Source: Larus michahellis (taxonomy: Eukaryota; Chordata; Aves; Charadriiformes; Laridae). Taken from it: 64,000 nucleotides of DNA. The DNA lies in contig NC_133896.1 in assembly GCF_964199755.1 (NCBI RefSeq), positions 89,574,215-89,638,214 of the forward strand, given 5' to 3'. How positions within the stretch are numbered: the stretch's first letter is position 1; each line of letters opens with the position of its first letter. Under the pieces are notes generated by a model. It saw only the letters and a list, made by a program, of their open reading frames with translations, was not told the DNA's origin and made no database searches. A program made the translations under genes and the position numbers. Below are positions 1 to 15,200 of the stretch, one piece after another.

Positions 1-194
1 GCTCTTCAAATTCCAGTTTAACCATTCTGATTTCTAGTCTACACGTGACATGCAACGGTTCTCAACTCCCATGCCCAGTTCTCTCACTTTCAACTGAGCA
101 ATCTACATTCAACAGCAAAGCAGCGGATATGGGGGTCACAGTGGCTGCTTCATTAATAATTGCTTAGTTGAGGTCTGTAGCTTGAATACTTTAC
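1..194. other. PARVB: PARVB intron 2, partial
   Basis: Intronic sequence downstream of the exon 2 donor, cut by the window edge. No further exon or repeat is seen. Confidence 0.8.
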
Positions 195-284
195 CTAACA
201 GAGTGTCTTCTGGATGGATGTCCACGGCACTTGGGTTCATTGGTGCATTGATAGCATTTTTACCTTCTTCTTGGAGGTCACTCA
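195..284 (-). CDS. PARVB: PARVB coding exon 2
   Basis: A 90-base exon with acceptor CTCTTCAG ending at 285 and donor GTAAAG beginning at 194. It encodes VSDLQEEGKNAINAPMNP and then SAVDIHPEDTLL, ending in phase 1 so that the next exon can supply the expected Glu. The segment is the acidic linker before the first calponin-homology domain. Confidence 0.95.
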
Positions 285-3200
285 CTGAAGAGAGGGAAAA
301 AACAGAAAGAAAGACTGTAATAAGTGCAAAGTTTGCAGATATGTAGGGGTTGAAATGGGTATTCATAATAAGAGAAAACATCTGGTAGATCCATTTCAAA
401 ATGAGCCCACAGTTTATGGAATTAAGAACTGCAGCCACAGTGGAAAATAAAATCAAAGTAACATCCTTCTATAGGGTCTTATTAAACTGAGCCACCACAC
501 TACTGGCTGAAAATATTTTGCAAGAAACCCAATTCTGTGGTAAGAGCAACCACAGAGCGCTTGTTTCTCCAGAAGGAAGGGATGTGAGCTTTGTCTGCAG
601 GACGGCCCAGATCTACAACAAGCAGTAAAAATAAACTCCTTTTCGAATAGCACGACCACCACTCCCTCACCATCTTTTCCAGCTGCAGGATACCAGGAAC
701 TGCAACTTGCCTTATTAAAAGCCTCAGAGAATCCCAGGGAGACTTACCAAATAAAGATGAAAATGTATTTAATTCTAGCATTGCCACTGGTGAAAAAATA
801 GATGTAGCACAATCTGGTGAACACAAATCTGGAATTCGTGATTTCAAGCTCTTACCCCAAACCTACAGGTCTCATTTGGGAAAGTCAGTAAAGTACCCTT
901 CATCAATAAAATGGATATTAAACCACTTTCCTACATCCTGCCACACGGTAGGAAATGAACTCGAGGAAAAGTACTGAACAACCATTTGGTATCTTCACAG
1001 AGCTTTACAGTAAGAAAAGCACTAGCAACACTGTAACAATAGTACACTCTCCAAGGCACATCTCCCCCTAAACTCAGATAATGATTATTTATTATAAGCC
1101 AAGCTGCTGAAGTACACACATTTGAAATAGACACTGTAGTAACGCCATCTATTCAGTCAGTGTGGGCTAAGATAATTCGTGGCAGCATTTTTGGTATTGC
1201 AGTCTCCTTGGGAGAGGTCCAAATCCCATGCTCTTTTAGGGGGAAAGCAACGATTTCCAAATAAGTAAGGTCTGCAAGATAAACTTTTATGGGGAGAGAA
1301 AAGGAGGAACAGTTAACTAATAGTCTCAGTATCCCAACAAGCACTTCGTTCAGGAATAGTCACTATTCCCCTTTCCAGTTGGAAAGTCAAACCACAGGCT
1401 AATCATTCGCATGCAGTCTGCAAAGGTTACAAAATCCTGCATCAGTACTCGCTTTTTCCTGCTCGATAGAAGGGGGAAACACAGTGATCCTACTGCCCTA
1501 GAGAAGGAGAGGGAAGAACAACACACTACAATCCCTGCTCCTTCTCTCACAGATACTTGAAAAGAAGGCGCTTAAAACAAGTCACCACATTTCTTAATGG
1601 CAGTTCCAAGATGTTAGCTAATTCTGGCTCACAGCATGATATGGAGCATGACTAAAATCCTCGATGACGAAATTCCGTTCTTAGGTTCTGCAAGCAACAA
1701 ACACCAGTCCCATACTTTTGAGACCTGATGGCTTATGAACCATGTTAGAGAGGCTGGTTAGAGTTAACACGGCACAAAGCCTGGGGGGAAGGGGGTCTGC
1801 CAGCAGTAAGCAGGGCTTGCTTTCTGCATTGTGTACCCCCTGCAAAGGGTAGGGAACAGAAGAGCATCCTCTACTGCAAACAGAACACAACGTCTGCAGG
1901 CTGAGATTTAACCTTCTGAATAAATGTGGTTATTAAAGAAACCCTTAATTATCCCTTTTCTGCATTCATTCTCATTTTTTGGAAGCCTCTCTAAACAAAA
2001 GTCAGGGAGCTAAGAGGCCTCACGCAACAGACCAAAACAGGTCTCGTAGCATGCCTCACCCAGCCCTGTCTGCATTACACCCGACTGGAGCTTTCTCACC
2101 CACCCAGCTCCTACACTGTGATGCCAACAGGAATACGGCCACCAGGAGGCACAAGAAAAATCCATGTGGAAACTGGATATTACAGGTGAAGATTTTTAAA
2201 ACCCTGCTAGGACTATAAATGCCCAAATTCCACTTAAATCACACTCTTTGTTTCAAAGTACCAGCCGTCTTTCTAGATGTAACTCTTTTCATTGTTGCAG
2301 GATTGTGGTCATTCTGGGAATGCCATGCGTTCAATAAGGTCAGGGCATCAGTGTTCCTAATGCTCTGCAAATGCAGATGAGAGCTGCCGATTTCCTCTGG
2401 GCAGTGAATACATGGTACTGTCTTCACTGTATACTATATAAACAAAACGTTACATACATTTCAAACCAGAATGCTTCTAAATGCAGCTAAACTAGTCTTA
2501 TTGACAAAAGTTCAATTAAGATGATACACCTGCTCGTTTTTTTTTGTTTCTGAGCAATTTACTAAACGGAAAGAAACCATCAATACAAATTTGTCTATTA
2601 AGTCCCCACCCCTCACAACACGAAGAGCCACATAAAAACCTTATGCTTGCCTTCAGATCCAGTGCAGCTGGGCCAGATCCCACAGGACCACAACATCCTC
2701 TCCTACCGCTACCGGCAAAGCACAGCCAGGCCAGCAGAAAGCTATTTTCCCACCCCTGGGAAGAGCCTGCTGCCCAGGGACAGCCCTGCTTACAGAGAGC
2801 CTGTACACCAGGTCGTAGGCAGACAGCTTAGGAAGAGATTCTTGCTACAAACATGATGTTTCCTACCTCCTTTTTTGCGCCTCTTACACAGGAGCCCTGC
2901 CATCCCAGCCCCAGCAGCACAAACAGGTCGCGGATGAACCGCACAGGCCGTCTGAATGCTGAAGGAGTGACAGCAACCGGAGAAGGGGCTGCCACCTCAG
3001 GACTGCCAAACCTACGTTAATTTGGGCATGGTGACACAGGAGGAGGCACTAAGATAGCCTCCCAGCTGCTAGGTGGGGGTGGGAGGGGGAGGACACAGCA
3101 CTTGGCTATGGACTCACAGCCAGGAATCCCTCCCTATCCTTTGCCGCTGCTGCGGAGAGACAAGCGCTTCCCTTGGCCTGCCGCTGGCCAACGAAGAGCA

Positions 3201-6200
3201 GGCACCTCAAAGATGGGGTTTTCTCTGCAAGGAGCTTCCGGAGAAAGCCATCTCCACCCTCTGGCCAAAGCACCGTCGGGTTCCCCACCACAACAGGTTG
3301 CCCCACAGAGCAACAGCCAGTGTGCAGAGAAGCAATTGCGCTCGGGAACATAAATTTGCCAGGGTATTCCCAACACCTGCTGCACTCCAGAACCCTTTCA
3401 TGCTGCACTTGAACAAATGCAGAGGACTTCTTCCCCCTGCTCGCTGCCCCCAGTATTCACTTATCACTGTTGAGCAAAGAAACAGAAGCAGGAAAAGGAA
3501 ACCGAGCCACGACACTGGAAAAGAAAACAGAGAACCCACAAAGGAGCTTGTCGAGACAGTTAAAATAATAAAATAATGAAGCAGTAGGTACATTTCTGAG
3601 AAGAACCTGATAGGTGTTTTAACGCAAATTTACAACAAAGAATGGCTTTCAATCCATGCTTTCACAAACCCAAAAGGTACTGTAAAAGATTATAGATATT
3701 AATGGACTGGCAAATGCCAGCCTCCTCGACTTTATATCAGCAACAGTGGTTTTGCTGTAAGATTTATACCAGGTCCTTACATCAAACAAGCCATCCACAC
3801 AAGAGGGCATTTCACTGGTAGAGCAGAGCTGACCTTGGCACAACAGGCTACAGCCATGGTAGGTCCCACATGAGGTATTATCGCCTCTTGCCTTCTCTCC
3901 CCCTGACAATTCACAGGTCCCCTTTTCCCCATCCCTTCCTCATAGGAAACGCTTTCCCCTGTTGCATTGGCATAGTTCTTTGGTCTCTAAATGAGATCTG
4001 TGTAAAACATCCTTCTGTAAAGCCTAATTTCATTTCATAGAAATGTCAGAGGAAACCTGCTGTAGGGGAAGACAGGAAGGGGTAGGAAATTGAGGACAGC
4101 CTGTAGTAGCATCACTCGGTCCAGGCTGGTCCCCAGCAGAACCTTTCCTGTATCTGTTACCCCAGGCCACTTTGTTTGCTCGCTCTGGCAGGGCAGGCCA
4201 GGCCAGGGCAGAGGTCTCCCCCAGACGTGCCAGCAGAACTTGTACAAGCAGTCCCAGCACCCGTGGAATGCTCTCCTGCCCACGAAATGAGTTTGCCCCC
4301 ACCTTGACCCACAACACAGACTCTGCCGAACGGTTACAGCCTTAACATAAAACTTGCTGATGCTCTAAATGACTGAGATGCGAACTTGCACAGGACAAGT
4401 CAAGTGTAACTACAGGCACAGAAAGATGATTGCCTTGGAATGGTATCTGGCAGAATTAACCACAATTTCTCACAGATGTCTGGTATAGCTTCCCTCCCTT
4501 CTGCCTGGAGATCTCTTCTCTGAGCAGATCCTCAATTAACAGGCAGCACTAGTCCTCCGAATCGCTTCAGCCAGCGCTAGCAAAATCCAAACGTAGCAAG
4601 GGACAGGCAAGTGGCCAAGGCATTCAGCAAAAACCCCGAGTATTTCCCTAAATGAAAAATATAAATTCATGAGCAAAAGGTCACTTCTCCACCGGTCCCC
4701 AGGAAAGCAGCAAGGGTTCCTGGCAGCCCTCCGATGTTTTAACAGTCTCCTGGCAGTGTCAGCAGTCAACATGATTTAGTCACACTGGAAGCTGTGCTGG
4801 CCTTTCAAACAAATTAATATAATGAGCGGATCGCATACACACATGCTACACAGCGCTACATCTGTATGCCAGGCAGGCTGTCTTGGTGCACGGGATTACA
4901 CGCAAACTGCACAGAACAGGAGCAATTAGCTGCAGAAAGTTGGAAGCGCCACCAGAGCTGTCAAGGATTTCTCACAACTCAGAAAATGGCCTTTAAAGTC
5001 ATCAGGAGTGCTATAAAAGAAGAAAAGTCCCCGCTTTCTCCTTTTTGTAAGAAAGAGCAAGCTGATGTCAACAATTTGATCCTTTCTACCTTCACTCTTA
5101 ATAATTTTAGCATAATTTTAAAAGCTATCAACAACAGCACAGTTCACCTCTTAAGTCTTCACCATTCACTGCCTTGTTATTAAAAAATTGACCGCGAGCC
5201 TCTCCCTCTCACAAAAACAGATGGTAAGTGCTACTTAATTTTAGCTCGAGTTATTTCTGACTGCAAAGCTGAATCCCACCCCGCAGAAAGCAGCAGCTGT
5301 CATGACGCTAATCACGGGTTTCTGGATACGGTGCTTTCCTTCGCATTCAACCAGTGCCGAGCTGGCTCCACAGCGCTGCCTGACCACAACTTTACACAAT
5401 GTACTTTCATCTCGTGATTGAACCCTAACTTTGGAAGCTATTAAACTGGTTTGTTACCCTTGGCTGCATTACAGATGATTTGGTCAAGTAACTTTGTGAT
5501 CATTTTTGGTCAGAGCAGCACACAGAAGGGAAACATGCAATGACCATGTAACGTGAACTGTACGGGAAACTCTTTTCCTGACGCCAACATATTACCACTT
5601 CCCAAGTTTCCTTGCTCTTCCCAGAGACAAAACTGCAGCCAGATGCGCTTTTTCAGACAGTGACTCACCTGCCTGCAACTCATATCCTAAGTGTTCAGAT
5701 AAACACGTGCAAAATAGAAAGTCCATATTCAAGACCATTTCTCCCCCATTCAGACCAGTGACACAACCCTCATTCCCTCACACCTCAGGTGAGATGTAGC
5801 GATGGGACAAATCCCCCTGATTGAAGCAGACAATCCTCACATAAAAGATCAAGTATCTGCTGGAGCTCCCACTTCCCACGTGAGGTGTCAGACCAGAAGG
5901 CAACAGGTCCCTGGTGGGTGAAGACCTGCTTCTCTGCCTATCACAGATCAAGACATACAGAATTTCAATTTCCACCTGACACCTAAAACTCCTTCACAAA
6001 AAGTCATCTTCAAAACTGTAAGCCTTTTAGGAACATTAAAAAAAAAAAAAAAAAGGTTTTACAAAAACTGGTATTTTCCAAGGAAAACTGTTGTACCGAA
6101 AGATTTCAAACCAGCCTCAAACGTAGTGCACGCTGATACACTGAGCCTCTTTGTTTTCTAGAGACAAACCACACAGACAACTCGCCAGTCTGCTACTGCA

Positions 6201-9200
6201 TTACTAATCGCTTAACATTTACAAAAGGCTCTGAAATCTTTTGATAGAGACTGCAGAAGAAAGACAAAGCCTCCATTAATTATAATAGAGAATTAATAAT
6301 CACATGCAGATCAAAGGCAAAGACTTGATCAAATCCACATAAAGGCACTGTATCAAGGGACTGCACTCAAAGCAGAACTGTGGTAATAAAGGAAATTATT
6401 TATATGCCTCAGTAGGCAGACAAGGCACTCACAACGGCGAGGCTCTGTCACTTAAAGAAATGGAAAGACCTAATAAAGGGGAAAAGTTAAAGCTAAAGGC
6501 AACTTTTAGGAAAGGGCTGCAATAATCCTTTTGTTTAGTCGCAAAGAGCAGGCCACTCTTGTTTATATGATGGATGTGTTAAACTTACACCGATGAGCGG
6601 TCTATTCTGTGACTGCCAGAACAAAGATATCCCCTTTACTTTCATCAGGGGTAAAATATATATCTAGCATAGTAGCAGCATATCCAATACTTAAGCCAGT
6701 AAGAAACGTTTATGAGAAGCTGGGGTTTTGTTTTGTTTATGAGGGTGAAATACTGCTTTCAGTTTTTCTCCCATGAAAATTCTTATCTTTCTATCAAGTT
6801 GTTTATTGGTTGTTTTTTTTTTTTTTTAAGTTCTGGTGAAAAAAGAATTTCAGCTTTTTGGTGGACGGACACCTGTGTTGAGATAGCCAATATTAACACT
6901 GCTACAGCTATCCTGGACAAGCCCTGCACATGTACCAGCCCTCCTGAAAAAAGGAAGGGTGCGTTGAGGCAGAATGGGAACAAGCAGAGAAGCAGCAGCT
7001 TGGGAGAGAGGAGCACTAAACAGACCGCAGCAGCAGCCGCCAGCGGCTTTCAACATGACCAGCACTGGCAGCTGAACACCAAACCAAACAAAATGAGACT
7101 CTGTAATTACTAAGCAGACAGATCTTTAGCCAGTTACGTGGCCCGCTTCAGTTCAGCAAGAAAGCTGAATCCTGCAAAATTAAGTGGCTGCATGGGGAAC
7201 CAGCTTTCTGCTCCAGCTCCCTGCAGGGCCCTGCAGACGCAGCGCTGATGCTGACGAGGAGGAAAGAGCATCCTGCCCTCACCCAGCTGCTGCCTGTGCT
7301 GGGCAGCCGTGGACAACACAACAGCCAGCAAAGTAGGGCTGGCCACCACCACTGTTACACTGCGGACATAACTGAGCAGGTAGATCCCCACTCTGGTACT
7401 CTGATAACAACTGACAAAGCCGGAGCTGACCCACAGCTGCCTGGACATAAATAGGCAGTGATAAAAGCCAAGAGGAGCCCACAGTACCAACACAGAGCCA
7501 ATGTATTTAACATTCGGGTCTTCTTCCCAGCAGTTGTACTGATCCCATTCAAACCTCATAGCTACCAAAGCACCGACCCAGAATTCATCTCAGCATTTGG
7601 CTCCCCAGCTGTTTTTAGTCCCTTTCTGCTCAGCTCATGCAACAGGTCTAATACCCACTTGGTAAATACTTATATAGGAATCCTTCAAAGTATATTCCGC
7701 AAGGCAGAAGAGCAAGATGCAGACTTTGACAGAAGCTGACAGAGAGCTACAGAGCTAAAACTAGAAGTTAAACTTGGGATTCATCATTTTGCTGTAAGTC
7801 GCTGTTTCTCGTTTCTTTAATTATTATCTTAAGCTTAAATTATGTCGCTGCCTTTATCAGGCAGGCATCCATGCTGTCAGCAAAGGGGGCACTCCAGACC
7901 TCCACCCCTAGCTGCCACTTACCACTTCCCTTTTGCTGGCACTAGTGGTTGCAGAAGCCACATTATGGCACAGAGCAGGGACACAGTGTGCCTGAAAACT
8001 AACCAGATAAGAAAGGAAAAAATACAAAGTTCGTTTTCACTGTGAAGACACACAAAGTCTAATGCTGGCCAAAAAAAAAAAAAAAAAGTAAAAAAATACC
8101 AAAGCAGCAGAAATAAGAGCGTGGGCAAGAATGGTATTTCAAAGATTTACAATATTACACCTACAAAAGCAAGGTTTTCAAACATGGAAAAAGCCACCCA
8201 GTAGGATATCGAGCTGACACATTGACCTCGTCTGCTCTGCTGCAGTCTCCCTACATTGACCTTACAGCAGCAATCCCACAGCTTTGAAAATGGCATATTT
8301 TTTTTAATCACATTTCCTCATGCCCGAGAGGTGTAAGTATATTTTTAAGCAGCTCCCAGCAAACAGTTCTGACATTTTGTCCTCCCTGCCAGAAACAGAA
8401 CACTCCCCTTCAAGCAGATGAGCAAGGGGAGGTCAACAAGCTGCACCCGTTCCTCGTGATGTGCTGCAGTATTCTCAGGATGCGCGCTGGCTGGTACAGC
8501 TCAGTGTCGCTTAGTCCCTGTGCGCACTCTGAGGTCCGGCACCAGCATCCGACTGGGAGCAGGACCTTGCAACTTAATGTTAATGTATCCATTTATTTCA
8601 CAGAGGTGAGGTTTTTCTCCCCCATTTCCTGGCCTTTGCAGCAGCTTTTGCACAGACTCGTTAATAAACGGGAAAATGTTTCAGGTAAAGAGGGTCACAG
8701 GCCCTCATGTGTGTATTTTATTAAGGCAAAAATAAAACAATCTCTAAAGCATCTATGCCTTACCCAGCTCTCCTACGCACTACAATACACACCAAAACTA
8801 TACAGCTTCTACACTTCAGGACATGAAGTAGGCATACCTTTGGCACTTGTATTGTCCCAGACTTGTAAACAGATGGCTTCAATCCCAGTTTTTTTGACAG
8901 GATACTGTCTCAAACATCACAGGCAATAACTGCCGCTTGAAAGGACCCTAAAAGCAACTAGGGAAAGTTGCACTCCTCCCTCCGCACACAAATTCTACTT
9001 GAAAACAGGGAAAACGTAATTCCTCAGCCTTCCCCAGTTACAGTTCCATCACAATGTACAGAAGGTCATTTCTCCCCACGAAGCAACGGTGGAGGATTAT
9101 GTTGTCCCAAGCATACCGCATGAGCACCAGGACAACTTCCACCTGAAAGAAGGATATGGAGTCAAATCCACCTGATAAGAACAGAGGGAAAGAAAAAGCC

Positions 9201-12200
9201 TGATAAGAAGAATAAAGGACTGAAGAAGACTTCTGGCCTGATTCCACCCACAGTAGAAAACCTGCAAGGCATTTTATATTTCCTGCTATCAGCTCTCCAT
9301 GAAATACTGTATTCTACTATGTAGAGCTTAGTACTGTGCAAGGCTTCTGTGTACTCCTGCAACCAAAGCTGATGGGCACAAGCAGGTAGGTAACAGCATA
9401 CCCACAGTCTAGGAACTCAGTCTGAGATCCCCAACAAAGCAGGTTGATTTCCACAAGGTGCCAAGCACCAACAAGACTCCTTTAACCAAAAGCAACTCCA
9501 GAAATCAGAGTCAACTCACTACTTAAGGCATCCATGTTTGATGGGTCTGGCCTGAACACATCACCAAGAGAGAGACAGCAGAAGCTGTCAGAAGCAGAGC
9601 TAACAGCATTACTCTGGAATAGAGATGTCTAGTCCATTCATTCAATTCTTGTCTTCTCCACCATGAAGAAACCAGGGAGAAAACAGCACTTCAGTTTACT
9701 GCCTCCTACAACCTCTATCTCTGATCCCACGTACAAATCTAACTGTGCAAACTTTATTAAGCAGAACACTTGGCATCAAAAAAGCCCCTACTGCAGCTCG
9801 TGGTAATGCATTTTACAACTGAGCCCATTTCCATCCCTCCACTAATTTCTTTCCACTTCCGTCTCATGGTTTGACACTTCACTTGTAGGTACCTGAATGA
9901 AACCCCCGCAGTTAATTAACAGCCCAGGCATTTTACCTGTTTCAGCTTACTGCTTGCCCCATATCCTTCACCCCCCTTTCCAAAGGCATGACAAGGTTAA
10001 CAACCACCACCAAAAGCAGTCTACTGTGCAACTATGAAAACATTTGATGTTGCTTATTCTTCTGAACATGTCAAGAGAAGTACAGAGTAACAGACTCACT
10101 TCTGAAGGCAGTGATGGCAGGTGAACACAAGAAGTAAGAGAAAGGCACCGTCTTCTCCAGCTTACAGTACAGAGTCCAACAAACCAACTTCATGCAAATG
10201 GAAAGGAAGCTATAGCTATGACTTGCAATTCAAAAAAAGCAATTTTTTTGCATGTGCAACGTTATTCTACAGGAAGAACAAGCTGAGATAAACAATGCTG
10301 CAAACCACAAAAAGTACACATGCCTAATCGCTGGAGTTGCCCAAATGTCACCCAGAAAGACAAGGAAAACCCTGAAAAACACTCGCATATAGCAACTATA
10401 TTTGCAACACATGTGTTGAGGGTTTTCTAGTAAATACTAGTTTTCAGTTCGACAGAGCACAGGACCAATGGAGGGACAGGCAGTGCTCCAGGCTAGAAGC
10501 TTTGACCTCAACACACAGTTTTCAGCGTACCATATCAGTGGGTATTTCATTTCACCAACCAGTGAGGTTGCTCATGCCCAGCTCTGCCTTTCCTGTGTCC
10601 TGCCTGGATCCACGGCAATAAAGCAATGTTTTGCAAATGAACTGAAATATCTCACTATACAAGCAGATGCTGCAAAACGCAAAGAAGTTTTCTCAATGGT
10701 TTCCAGACAAGTCATATGTGGAAAATAATTTTACTTGTTGCTCTGAGCACCAGAGGAGCCTGCCAAGACAAGCACTTCAGCGATAAGCACTACAGACCTC
10801 ACAGTAAAAGAAAGTCTGGAACTCAGAGACCACGGTCAGATAAAAGCCAAGTCCACAAGGGGAAGGTTCAGTGAAGACAGCGGCTGCCATAAAAGCATCC
10901 AGTTGTTTAACTCTGACAGGTTTAAGTAAGAAATAGACACCACCATGTCTTAACAGACCTGCTGAAGACTATGTAGAAAGAGTGGAGCTCAGGCCTCCGA
11001 CTGCCATTCCACTCCAGTCTCCCAAACACAGCCCTCAAGGGATAACAAAATGCAATCATGAAACAACAGCCAGCCCAAGAATCAAATCAAAACAAGTCCA
11101 AAGCACAAGAAAATGTCACATTTCACCAAGTATCAAGAAGACCTGCAGCTGTTATTATTTATAGTTGTTATTAGTCAGCACACCAAAGTTTTACGCTATT
11201 TGCGGTTTTAGCTTTCTGTGGTCTCTTTTAAAGCCTTTGCACTGATAATACCAGGTCCTATGAGCTAGACGAGGTGATGTTTCAGTGGGGCTGAAAAGTC
11301 TTAAAAAGACTTTCAAGCTCACCTACTGGTCAGTCCCAAAATAGCTTTCTAACTACACAGCCTCTCCGACTCACCTTCACTAAAGAAGAAGCCGGAGCAG
11401 CAGCCCAGTGGAATCCATGCTTTCCTCCTCATGAAAAGGTTAGACAGGCAAAAAAGACACACAAAAAAAAATAACCGTACTCTTACTAGTACCTGAGTGC
11501 AAAACCAGTAAAAGGACCCTGATGACAAGCACAGTTCCACTGCGCGCCCTTGTATTCACATGCTCATAAATCATTAATCCACAGACTTCATGCTGTTTAA
11601 GAAGTGTTAAGTGTTAAGAAGACCCATCCAGCCTTTGATGTGTCTAAGCTGGCAGGGAGACGCATAAGATCATTGGATATTTCAGGGTGGAAGGCACCTC
11701 AGGAGGCCTCTAGCTGAACTTCCTCCTCAAAGCAGGGTCAGCTCTGAGATCAGACCAGGTTGCTCAGGGCTTTATCGTGTCATGTCTTAAAACTTGTACG
11801 AATGGAGGCTGCACAAACTCTAGTTTCTCCCTTTGTACAGAATGAGCCTCATTCATTTCAGTTTATCCTTGTTGTCTCTCTCTTCTGCTATGCACAACGG
11901 TGAAGAACCTGGCTCCATCTTCTCAATAATCTCTTCACAGGTTATCAGCAGACTGCTTACTAAAGATGTCCCTGAAGCAGTCTCATCCGTAGGCTGAAGA
12001 AGCCCAGCTCCCTCAGCTTTCCTCACAGGACAAGTGCTCCAGCTGGCACCCTGGTGGCCCACTGCTGAAGGTGCTCCAGTTTAGCCATGTCTTTCCTGTA
12101 TTGAGGAGCCCAAAACCGGACACGATGTATCAGCAGGGATCTAAGGAGTGCTGAGTAGAGGGGGATAATCACTTTGCTCAATCCACTGGCTGCGCTTCTA

Positions 12201-15200
12201 CTAATATAGCCCAGGATATTGTTGGTCTTCTTCACAGCAATGGCACGCTGCTGTCCCATGGTCAGCCCACTGCCCACCAGGTCCCCAGGGCCTTTCCAGC
12301 AGAGCTGCCCCCCAGGCAGGCAGCCTCCAGCCCGCATCATTGCAGGGGGCTCTTCTTTCCCAAATGCAGGACTTCTTACTTGTTCTTGTTGATTTCAGGT
12401 TCCTATCAGCCCATTTCTCCTGCCTGTCTAACATCTCCCTGAACGGGCAGCCCTGCCCTCAGGCATATCAGCTGGTCACCCAGTTTGGTGTCATCTGCAA
12501 ACTGTAGGAGCAAGCACACCACCACCTCCTCCAGGTCACTGATGAAGATGTTAAACAGGACACATCCCAGGACAGACCATGAGACAAACAGATCACGTGA
12601 CATAGGGACAGTGCTGCAGGCAGCCACAAGGATCTTTTTCCCCCTTTTCTTGCATGGGGATTAGTTACTCTGGTTTTACTCTTCCAATGGAACAGATATG
12701 AAAACTTTCACACTCCCAACACGGCTCCACAGAATCATCTGGCCAGCTATGCTGTGACACACCAAATTACTCAGCCTCCCTGGAGCAACAGCACCCATCT
12801 CCTGTGCATTCGGTACAAAAGCGGAATTCCCCAGCTCAGACAGTTTCAAAAGTAATTGTGTTTGCATTCTCAGAAAAACCTCTTACCAGCCACTGGATCA
12901 ACAGCACATTTGTTTAGCAAATGAAGGAAGTCAGTGAGGATGCCTTCTACGAAGATTCTGGGCAGTGCAGCATCTGCATGTAATGCCATTCACAGGAAGA
13001 AAAGTCACTCACTAAAAATCAGAATTTGTTACCAGTTTTTCCACAGAAAAGAAAATCCACGTCTTCCCTGTTGGTTAAAGAGCTGAGAGAAAGGCTTTTT
13101 ACCAGGTGCTGAACTAGCTTGGCAAATGTTCGTACCTGTGATCTGTTTGTTACCATGTAAATGACAGGAATTAAGGGATCTGAAATATATAGGTGGAAAG
13201 ACAGTATAAAACAAACAAACACCTTAAATGTCAGAGTCATGGCTTGGTCAAGCATAGCTCCATAGCCTTCTTATTGCTCTTACTAATGATGTCAGCAGAG
13301 CAACAGCCACCACAGTTTAGGTTTTTAAACTAAATGATACGAAGCTAAATGATACTGAGCATCCAAGGTGATGATTTAAACTACGGTCCCTCACTGTGTT
13401 AATGCAGCTACAGCTGCAGTGCTGCAGTAAAAGTGGGCATTTTCAAGACAGTGGTCCAATTAAGCACATCATAAGTGGTCAAGAGCGAAATTATTAGTCT
13501 GACTGTGTGCGAGCAGTCAGAGGAAAAACTCACAAGCACCCAGTTATCCCAGACATGTCATGGAAACAAAATATACCTTTCTCCTTCAAACATACGGCAG
13601 AGAGCAGATACTAAAGCCAGTCCCTCTTCCCTTCCCATTACCATCTGTCCCTCTCCCCGATGAGGGACCCCAAAAAAACCCAGCTCCACAGAATCAGAGA
13701 AATGTTGCTTGGAAAGACCTGCCAAGGTCCAGCTTGAAGCTGGATTATTGCCATGCTATATGAGGTCAGTCGTGATGGCTTCTCTCCTTCCACATTTAAA
13801 AAAATACCTAGCAGTTTGTATGGCAGACAGCATTGGATCTGCTATAGAGGCAGGAGATCTGGTTTGCTCCCAGACAATCACCACCTTGCACAGCAGGACC
13901 ATTTGGCGCATGACATCCTGCACCCAATTAAAATCCAGTTTCCCAATGATAGGGCTCCATTATACACACTTATTTAATTACCTAATTAGAGAAACGAGAT
14001 CCCTGTCACACCAAATTCAGTACAGATCAAAGATATATGTTAGCATTCTTGCAGCCTGCTTAATTTTTTAATGGCACCAATTCACTGTAACAATACAAGG
14101 AGACATACACGGCGAAGAAGAAGGCAAACAGTCATCCCAAGGGACAATTTTATAACCCTGTTCCTGAGGTGGAATATTAAGCAGAAAATGCAAGCCTGGA
14201 GGCCCTGGTACTTCGTCCTATTTTTCGATTTCTGAAGAAAATCCTGTTGAATTTTGCAAAGCCCCTAAACCCATATGCTGGACTAGGCAAGCCAGAGAGC
14301 AGACACTATTCTATTTTAAAATGACAGAAGTGTCTGCATCTGTTTAATAACACACATGCATGCATCTGCCAAACAGACATGGTGGAAAGACACTTTCTGA
14401 GGATTACACATTTTTCTATTTAAAGACAGTAAAAGAGACACCATGCCTCTACACAGAGATTAGAATAGCTCTCCTCCTCATCCAGTTCTCTCAGTCTCCT
14501 TCCTTACTGCAAATAAATTGTGTATGCAACCATCTCAGCTAATTTAAAACTAGCAATAAGGCCATATGGCAGCTATAATGGAAAATACACTATTTCTTTT
14601 TTCAGTGGATTTCATTACGGTTCAACCACATAATGAAAGAAGTACTAAAGAAGGAACTGGAATTCCGGGAGACAGAACATCTTGCTTGTTTTATAACCAA
14701 AATACAGCATATGTTGAAAAGAGATTTTATAAGAGTTTATATCTGATCACCAGACAGGTCTCAGGGATTATAAAGAAGCCTTTTTTAACTCAGAGAAACA
14801 ATCACTGAGAGGCAAAACAGAACTCCCAAAGATCCTGTTGCTCGCCACTAGCAAAGCCAAAACCAGAATCCCGTCCCATGGCCTCCCCTCTCAGCCTAAG
14901 GGGTCCAGAGAGGGGCCTGCAGCCAGTGCATGGAAACAAAACATTTGTACAGGATTTATAATTAGAAGCTTCATTGTCTGGATGTATGTTCCTCCACAAG
15001 GAAGTGACAGTGATTTAAGGGCCCGAAGAGTGCGGAGCCACTGCTTTAGGCCAGTAGACGCTGCCAGGTGTGCATATTCTCTCCACATCTGGTTTTCACA
15101 GCAAGACTTAACCGGATTCAAATTACAAAATCCTAAAACCACACGTTAGCCATAACACTTTTCCAGCTAAACTAGACATACACAACAGAAGTCACGAATT

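Larger units (their letters stand above)
285..11659. other. PARVB intron 1, distal part: no gene seen
   Basis: Open frames occur on both strands, the longest about 167 codons at 3073-3576. They overlap one another, lack recognisable domains and lack convincing splice contexts, so I do not call them genes. Simple A tracts lie at 6038-6054 and 8071-8087. The stretch 5180-6660 is free of obvious repeats and holds several transcription-factor-like words, for example ATCAAAG near 6310. That is weak evidence for regulatory DNA. Confidence 0.7.

Noticed and set aside
3073-3576. A 167-codon plus-strand frame in PARVB intron 1
   Set aside because: Several overlapping frames are open on both strands here, the composition is not protein-like, and no homologue or splice structure is recognised.
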